Shown in pieces: positions 6,046-11,242 of a stretch of DNA of 11,242 nucleotides. Position 1 is the first letter of the stretch; each line of letters starts with the position of its first letter. The notes below the pieces were generated by a model, which did not search any database, was not told the DNA's origin, and was given only the letters and a program-made list of their open reading frames with translations. This stretch comes from Bacteroidales bacterium UBA4814 (GTDB lineage Bacteria > Bacteroidota > Bacteroidia > Bacteroidales > UBA7960): the NCBI GenBank assembly GCA_002402465.1, contig DHFW01000005.1, positions 1 to 11,242 on the forward strand, given 5' to 3'. The translations under genes and the position numbers were made by a program.

Positions 6046-7671
6046 ATGTCACCAGATACCTCCCTTGTTTCCTTGCTTTTCTATTATTTGCAATTTTTTG
6101 ATAAAAAAATCAATTATAATGAATTGCAATTAGTTTTGCAATCTAGCCCTGCTTTTCCTTCACTTTTGTCTTTAAAGCAAACTTGTGATTTTTTTGGACT
6201 AGAAACAAAGGCATACCTCGCTGACTATGATGTGCTTTTAGAAAACACTTTGCCCGTAATTGTTCATTGGAAAACAGAAGGCGAAGAAAAGTTTGTTTTA
6301 GTAAAAAGTGCAACTCCTGATAGTGTAACTTGTTATGATGCAACCAAACATAAAAAACTAAATATTTCTAAGGAGTCCTTTTGCCAATTTTGGACCGGAG
6401 CGCTATTGGTATCCGAAAAAAGTAGAAAACAAAAAGTTTCCTTTAACAATACTTCGAATAGAAATTATTGGATTTATGGTTTGGCGGTTTTGGCTATTTT
6501 AATTGTTTTTTTGTTTGGTTTTCAAAATTCACCGGCCATTATTTCTCTGTATTTCGCCATAAGCTTGTTTGTTTTAAAAGCCACTGGTGTTTGGCTAACA
6601 GCAAACATAATGAAACATGAAGCAGGAATTACTTATCAGCCTTTTGAAAGTTTCTGTAATAGAAATGAGTTTTTTGATTGCAATAAAGTGCTAAATTCAA
6701 ATGCATCCAAAATAATTTACACAATTTCACTTGCCGAAATTGGAACTGTATATTTTTTAACAGGTATTTTTTTAATCTTGTTAAACTTATTAAATGATTT
6801 TCAAAATGGAATTCATCTTTTTCTCATTTATGGATCATTAAGTGCTTTGCCTTTTGTTCTGTTTTCATTCATATACCAAAAATTCATTATAAAAAAATGG
6901 TGTCCTTTTTGTTTAGGTGTTATTGGGCTAATATTAATTGAAAATTTTGTATTTCTGCTTTTTCCAGAGAAAATATTTCTCAATAAATCTTTTCTCTTTG
7001 TCGGAATGGCGTTTGTTTTATCCCTAACAATTGGAATACTAATTGTGAGTTTTTTTAAGAAACTTTTAAATGCTCAAGCCGATTCTTTTAACAGTAAATT
7101 GCAGAGTTTGCGAATAAAGCGAAACCCTGTGGTTTTGGCTTCTGTTTTTGGCCGGCAAAAAATAGCTGAAGTTCCAAAAAATCATAACATTGTTATGGGT
7201 GACTCGAATGCACCTTTTGTGATTACTACCTTGTTAAGCCCAATGTGTAAGCCATGTAAAAAACTTGCCGGGCAAATAATTGAGTTATTGAAAAAACACC
7301 CAAGCTGCTTTTATTGGCAAATACGGTTTGATGGAATTGAGAATAACGCAGGCAACTTAAACAAGATTCAGTTTCAGTTAATGCAACTATGCAATAGGGA
7401 AAAAGATGAAAACTTAAAGCTAAAGATCATAAGTGCCTGGTATAGCAGGCAGTCTTTTAAGTGGTTTTCCTCAAAATATCCTTTTCAGGAAATTTCCCCA
7501 GAAATTAACTCAAGTTTTGCCGAGGTAATAATTGAAAACAAAAAGTTTGGTTTTAAAAAGGTACCTGGCTTATGGGTTAACGATAAAGAGTTGCCTTCAG
7601 ATTACTCCGTTGCCGATTTGCCCTATTTGACGACTGATTTCAAATTGTTTTTACATCTTACTAAACAGTAA
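6046..7671 (+). CDS. Membrane thiol oxidoreductase: degenerate C39-like domain + VKOR + thioredoxin
   Basis: The 541-aa protein has three parts. Residues 1-125 resemble a C39 peptidase domain but lack its catalytic Cys. At 70-86, PVIVHW...KFVLV aligns with the PCIVHW...HFVVV of the active peptidase downstream, putting Lys82 where the catalytic His should be; Asp98 is kept. Residues 141-338 are a multi-span VKOR domain with loop cysteines Cys204 and Cys212 and the WCPFC active site (Cys286, Cys289). Residues 375-541 are a thioredoxin-like domain with CKPC (Cys401, Cys404) and a probable cis-Pro at 507. VKOR-Trx proteins make disulfides in exported proteins and pass electrons to quinone. The likely substrate here is the two-Cys peptide. 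The ATG at 6046 was chosen, 10 nt after the GLPGLI stop; an open frame from 5953 would overlap that gene by 83 nt. The gene is markedly AT-rich compared with its neighbours. Confidence 0.88.
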   Translation: MSPDTSLVSLLFYYLQFFDKKINYNELQLVLQSSPAFPSLLSLKQTCDFFGLETKAYLADYDVLLENTLPVIVHWKTEGEEKFVLVKSATPDSVTCYDATKHKKLNISKESFCQFWTGALLVSEKSRKQKVSFNNTSNRNYWIYGLAVLAILIVFLFGFQNSPAIISLYFAISLFVLKATGVWLTANIMKHEAGITYQPFESFCNRNEFFDCNKVLNSNASKIIYTISLAEIGTVYFLTGIFLILLNLLNDFQNGIHLFLIYGSLSALPFVLFSFIYQKFIIKKWCPFCLGVIGLILIENFVFLLFPEKIFLNKSFLFVGMAFVLSLTIGILIVSFFKKLLNAQADSFNSKLQSLRIKRNPVVLASVFGRQKIAEVPKNHNIVMGDSNAPFVITTLLSPMCKPCKKLAGQIIELLKKHPSCFYWQIRFDGIENNAGNLNKIQFQLMQLCNREKDENLKLKIISAWYSRQSFKWFSSKYPFQEISPEINSSFAEVIIENKKFGFKKVPGLWVNDKELPSDYSVADLPYLTTDFKLFLHLTKQ

Positions 7672-7676
7672 ATTAA

Positions 7677-10289
7677 ATGTTAAAACACAAATTGGTTCCT
7701 TTCCTTTTAATGGTTTTCTTTGTTTTTGGGCTTTATGCACAACCTGTAGTTTTAAGCGGGGTGGTAACCAATAAGGATACGGGTGAGTTGATACCGGGTG
7801 TCATTATCAGCATTCGGCTGGCAGACGAAAGTAGGGTTTTGAGGTATGCCACCACCTCGCCTGGTGGAAAATTTGAGATATCCCTTGATTCTTTTTCCGA
7901 GAACCTGGTGCTGCATTTTGCCATGATGGGATACGCCCAGCATACCATTCCAATTAGTCAGGGCCGTCTTATTTACAATGCACAATTGTCAGTAAGGGCA
8001 ACCGAGCTGAGAGAATTTGTTTTTAAAGCGCCAGGCATTGACCAACGGGGCGATACCATTACGTATCATGTTGAGAACTTTGCAGAAATACAAGACCAAA
8101 CCCTGGCCGATGTGCTTAAAAGGATGCCCGGAATAACCGTTGAGCCTGGTGGTCAAATAAAATTCCAGGATCAGCCTATTAACCGGTTTTACATTGAAGG
8201 AAGGGATATGCTTGGCGGGCGCTACGGAATTGCCACCAACAACATTCACCAAAGAGATGTTTCCAGGGTTGAGGTGTTGCAAAATCATCAACCAATCAGG
8301 GCCCTTGAAGACATTTCGTTTTCGCAAGATCCGGCCATCAATATTCGCCTCAGGGAAGACGCCAAAGCCCGATGGGTGGGCACCGTGAGGGTTGGAACAG
8401 GATTCGAACCATGGCTATGGAAATCGGAGCTTGCAGCCATGCGATTTAAGGCCAATGCGCAGACCCTGAACATTTATAAATCAAACAACACGGGCGATGC
8501 ACTGGCACATGAAACCAGGGCTTTTAACATTGAAAACCCCATGGCGCAATTTCGCAGAGGTTATAACCTGCAAAATTATATTAGGGTTTCGCCCGACAAT
8601 CTGCGACAAATTGATGACTACAGAAGCCGCTTTAATAAAACCCACTTGTTCAGTACCAACAACTTATGGTCGGTGGGGCAGCATTACGATCTTACCTCAC
8701 AGGTTTCCTACCTCAACAAACGCCTGACTTCCGACAATACTTCCCAAATATCGTATTTTCTTGACGATGGTACCATTATTACTGAGGCGGATGAGCATGC
8801 TTCCAGTCAGCAAAACCGCTTGCTGGGCGATTTGACGCTTACTGCCAACACGTCAACCTATTATTTCAGAAACAAATTGCTTGCAGATGTAAATTGGAAC
8901 GACATCGACATTCACGTTGATGGAACGTTTCCCAATTCGCAGGAGGCCTCGGTTCCGCACCGGCAATTCTCTAACGACCTGGAAATTCTGAGGCGTTTCG
9001 GCAATAAGGCCTATACGCTGAGATCGTTCAACCTTTATCAGACCAAACCCCAGCGCCTTACCGTAAATCGTCAAAACGATCTGCAACACCAGGAAGTGCA
9101 AACTTCAGCTTTCTACACCAATACCAATACGGCATTTTCATTTTTTGTAAATCCTGTAAGCATTTCTTTGACGCTGGGCATGATAGGTGTGACCCGATCT
9201 CTTGAAAGCGAGCTTACGGGCTTGGCTGACTCACTGGGTCGAATGAATAACGAAGAATCCATGCGTTATCTGAATCTTTACGCCTCTCCTTCTTTTGAAT
9301 ATAAGAAAGGAAATTTTGACGCCAGGTTAAATTTTCCGTTTTCATTTATTCCCTTTCGATATATTGACAAAGTTGCTAATATGCAGCAAAACGAAGAGAA
9401 GTTTTTTCTTTCGCCCCGTTTGTTTCTGCAGTACAAATTTTCGCAACGCTTATCTGCCTCTTTATCAGGAAGCTATGTTCAAACTCCTTTGCAGGAACAA
9501 TCTTTCCACGAAGGATTAATACTGAACAACTACCGAAATATTTCAAGGGGATTGCGTGATTTCGATTCAGGGAACTCCAAATCTGTAAGCTTTACAATCA
9601 GAAATCAGAATCCCTTAAAGGTTTTTTTCTGGAATGCAAGCATTTCGCGGGTTTGGAGCTATTCAACCAATATTGCCGGCTTGTATTTTTTTGATCCTTT
9701 TTTGCTGAATACCCTTATTAAAGAAGAATACAACCACAGCATGTGGCTTGTAAGCGGGAATATAAGCAAAGGATTGGATGCCATAAATGGGATGGTTTCA
9801 TTGCGTTCAACTTTTTCAGCCTTTGATGGCGCCATGATCCAGAATGGCATTAAGTCGCCTTACACAACCCAGCTATGGAGTTTTTCTCCGAAAATCACCA
9901 ACCGGATAAACCGGTGGTTTAATACATCTTATGAATTCTCAATTTCTTATAATTTAATGAACGCGAAAACCACCGGAATGCAAACTTCCAGCCAAAATTT
10001 CGTGCAAAAAATCTCAGGCAATATATCGTCCGGTAAAAAGTGGCTGGTGCGTGTTTCGGGTGAGCACTATTATAACGAGATAACTGCCAGGCAATCAAAG
10101 CATTTTATTCTTGCCGATGCTGAGGTCACCTACGTTTTAAGAAGCGGACTTGAGTTTAATCTATCGCTCAGAAATGCCTTTAACCAAAATGTTTATGCCT
10201 ATAATGCTATAGGGGGCTTAATGACCATGAGCAAGGAATACATCATAAGACCCCGCAATTTGCTGGCCAGTGTGTTTTTCAGGTTTTGA
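7677..10289 (+). CDS. Outer-membrane beta-barrel protein with carboxypeptidase-regulatory and TonB-receptor-like plug domains
   Basis: The 870-aa protein has a signal peptide at 1-21 (cleavage after LYA). A CarboxypepD_reg-like beta-sandwich at 24-110 carries SGVVTNKDTGELIPGV. A plug-like domain at about 115-225 includes RGDTITYHV, LADVLKRMPGI, FYIEGRDM and SRVEVLQNHQPI. A long beta-barrel with alternating strands follows and ends in FFRF, the C-terminal Phe typical of outer-membrane proteins. It resembles the TonB-dependent-receptor superfamily members annotated in Bacteroidota as carboxypeptidase-like regulatory domain proteins. Whether it uses TonB is not shown; no clear TonB box was found. 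The start ATG is 5 nt after the oxidoreductase stop and its stop is 12 nt before the ABC transporter, so it is embedded in the export operon. Involvement in peptide passage, reception or immunity at the outer membrane is inference. Confidence 0.87.
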   Translation: MLKHKLVPFLLMVFFVFGLYAQPVVLSGVVTNKDTGELIPGVIISIRLADESRVLRYATTSPGGKFEISLDSFSENLVLHFAMMGYAQHTIPISQGRLIYNAQLSVRATELREFVFKAPGIDQRGDTITYHVENFAEIQDQTLADVLKRMPGITVEPGGQIKFQDQPINRFYIEGRDMLGGRYGIATNNIHQRDVSRVEVLQNHQPIRALEDISFSQDPAINIRLREDAKARWVGTVRVGTGFEPWLWKSELAAMRFKANAQTLNIYKSNNTGDALAHETRAFNIENPMAQFRRGYNLQNYIRVSPDNLRQIDDYRSRFNKTHLFSTNNLWSVGQHYDLTSQVSYLNKRLTSDNTSQISYFLDDGTIITEADEHASSQQNRLLGDLTLTANTSTYYFRNKLLADVNWNDIDIHVDGTFPNSQEASVPHRQFSNDLEILRRFGNKAYTLRSFNLYQTKPQRLTVNRQNDLQHQEVQTSAFYTNTNTAFSFFVNPVSISLTLGMIGVTRSLESELTGLADSLGRMNNEESMRYLNLYASPSFEYKKGNFDARLNFPFSFIPFRYIDKVANMQQNEEKFFLSPRLFLQYKFSQRLSASLSGSYVQTPLQEQSFHEGLILNNYRNISRGLRDFDSGNSKSVSFTIRNQNPLKVFFWNASISRVWSYSTNIAGLYFFDPFLLNTLIKEEYNHSMWLVSGNISKGLDAINGMVSLRSTFSAFDGAMIQNGIKSPYTTQLWSFSPKITNRINRWFNTSYEFSISYNLMNAKTTGMQTSSQNFVQKISGNISSGKKWLVRVSGEHYYNEITARQSKHFILADAEVTYVLRSGLEFNLSLRNAFNQNVYAYNAIGGLMTMSKEYIIRPRNLLASVFFRF

Positions 10290-10301
10290 TGAAAAATTAA
10301 T

Positions 10302-11242
10302 ATGAGGCTAAATCCCTTCCCCCACCTCCCCCAAAAAGACGCCATGAGTTGCGGCCCGGCCTGTGTGCAAATGATTGCCAAATTCTACGGGCGCAATTAT
10401 ACCCTTGAAAAGCTTAGTGAGTATTCAAACATTGGCAAACAGGGCAGCTCCATGCTGGGCATGAGCCAGGTGGCGGAGCGCATTGGCTTTCGCACCCGGG
10501 GGGTGAAACTCGATTTTGATACCCTGCGCAAGGATGCCCCGCTGCCTTGTATTGTGCACTGGAACCAGAACCACTTTGTGGTGGTGTATAAAATCACCCC
10601 CAAAAAGGTGCAAGTGTCCGACCCTGGGGCTGGACGAATAGCATACACCCATGAAGAATTCATGCATCACTGGGCCACCACAAGGTTTGAAGGCCAACCT
10701 GCCGGCATTGCCCTGCTAATGGAACCTGCACCTGAGTTCTATGCAATACCGGATGATGAAAGCACCCAAAAACGTGACTTTACCTTCCTGCTTCGCTATC
10801 TCAACCCCTACCGCAAACTGCTGATGCAACTGGTGCTTGGCCTGCTGGCGGGTAGCGTATTGCAATTGATTTTTCCCTTTCTTACCCAAAGCCTGGTGGA
10901 TTATGGTATAGGGGGTCAAAATCTCAGTTTTATCTACCTGGTATTGATAGCCCAGCTGGTATTGCTGGTCAGCCGATTGTCAGTCGATTTTATCCGGGGC
11001 TGGATACTGCTGCATGTAAGTACGCGCATCAACATCAGCCTGATATCCGATTTCCTGATCAAACTGATGAAATTGCCCATCGGCTTTTTCGACACCAAGC
11101 TCATTGGCGATTTGATGCAGCGAATTTCAGACCACAGGCGCATCGAGGGTTTTCTCACCGGCAGCATGCTCAATATCATTTTCTCTTTTCTCACTTTTGT
11201 GGTGTTCGGAGCGGTGTTGCTCATTTATAACCTGACCATATT
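10302..11242 (+). CDS. Peptidase-containing (C39) peptide-export ABC transporter, 5' part
   Basis: This frame is open from the ATG at 10302 to the window end (313 codons), so the gene is cut by the window. Residues 1-140 are a C39 cysteine peptidase domain: the oxyanion-hole Gln11 and catalytic Cys17 lie in LPQKDAMSCGPACV, His91 is in HWNQNHFVVV, and Asp107 is in VSDPGAGR. All catalytic residues are present. From about residue 170, type-1 ABC exporter transmembrane helices begin, including the typical cytoplasmic segment FFDTKLIGDLMQRISDH. The nucleotide-binding domain should follow outside the window. Proteins of this family cleave a double-glycine leader in the cytoplasm and export the core across the inner membrane, which matches the precursor at 4853. 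The gene starts 12 nt after the outer-membrane protein gene. Its GC content is clearly higher than that of the oxidoreductase gene. Confidence 0.95.
   Translation, partial: MRLNPFPHLPQKDAMSCGPACVQMIAKFYGRNYTLEKLSEYSNIGKQGSSMLGMSQVAERIGFRTRGVKLDFDTLRKDAPLPCIVHWNQNHFVVVYKITPKKVQVSDPGAGRIAYTHEEFMHHWATTRFEGQPAGIALLMEPAPEFYAIPDDESTQKRDFTFLLRYLNPYRKLLMQLVLGLLAGSVLQLIFPFLTQSLVDYGIGGQNLSFIYLVLIAQLVLLVSRLSVDFIRGWILLHVSTRINISLISDFLIKLMKLPIGFFDTKLIGDLMQRISDHRRIEGFLTGSMLNIIFSFLTFVVFGAVLLIYNLTI

Noticed and set aside
1..11242. tRNA, rRNA, CRISPR array or transposase genes
   Set aside because: None was recognised by eye. No regularly spaced repeats or transposase motifs were seen.

Overview
The window looks like Bacteroidota (Bacteroidetes) chromosome. 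The signs are a QueE of the Bacteroidetes type with an N-terminal extension, a TPR / PD40 / carboxypeptidase-regulatory / OmpA envelope protein, a GLPGLI-family protein, an outer-membrane protein with a CarboxypepD_reg-like N terminus and a C-terminal Phe, a TAnnTTTG promoter box, and mostly weak Shine-Dalgarno sites. Genus cannot be told from the sequence alone. All confident genes are on the + strand.

Bases 1-4442 are ordinary core genes: folD (one-carbon metabolism), queE (7-deazaguanine/queuosine synthesis, starting 1 nt after folD), a PorE-like periplasmic/outer-membrane protein with its own -7 promoter box, and a DEDDy-type 3'-5' exonuclease 11 nt behind it. They are moderately GC-rich.

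Bases 4443-4852 are a gene-free, AT-rich stretch. It holds a weak terminator-like hairpin, a degenerate TTTGTG/TTTAGTG repeat also present at the window start, a run of 14 T, and at 4750-4830 a block of mutually exclusive inverted repeats that looks like a structured 5' leader RNA.

Bases 4853-11242 look like a peptide-export locus. In order they hold: a 60-aa precursor with a double-glycine leader and a two-cysteine, Trp-rich, strongly acidic core; a 17-bp hairpin terminator; a GLPGLI-family secreted protein; a membrane oxidoreductase with a catalytically dead C39-like domain, a VKOR domain and a thioredoxin domain; a large CarboxypepD_reg/plug/beta-barrel outer-membrane protein; and the start of a C39 peptidase-containing ABC transporter with an intact Cys/His/Asp triad, cut by the window end. 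The last four genes are spaced 5-12 nt apart and are probably one operon.

The inferred logic is that the ABC transporter cleaves the peptide after Gly-Gly and exports it, and the VKOR-Trx protein forms the Cys23-Cys53 disulfide in the periplasm. The outer-membrane protein and GLPGLI protein may serve passage across, or function at, the outer membrane. The product's activity is unknown. Its net charge of about -7 argues against assuming a classical cationic bacteriocin. The oxidoreductase gene is far more AT-rich than its neighbours, so the locus may be a mosaic.
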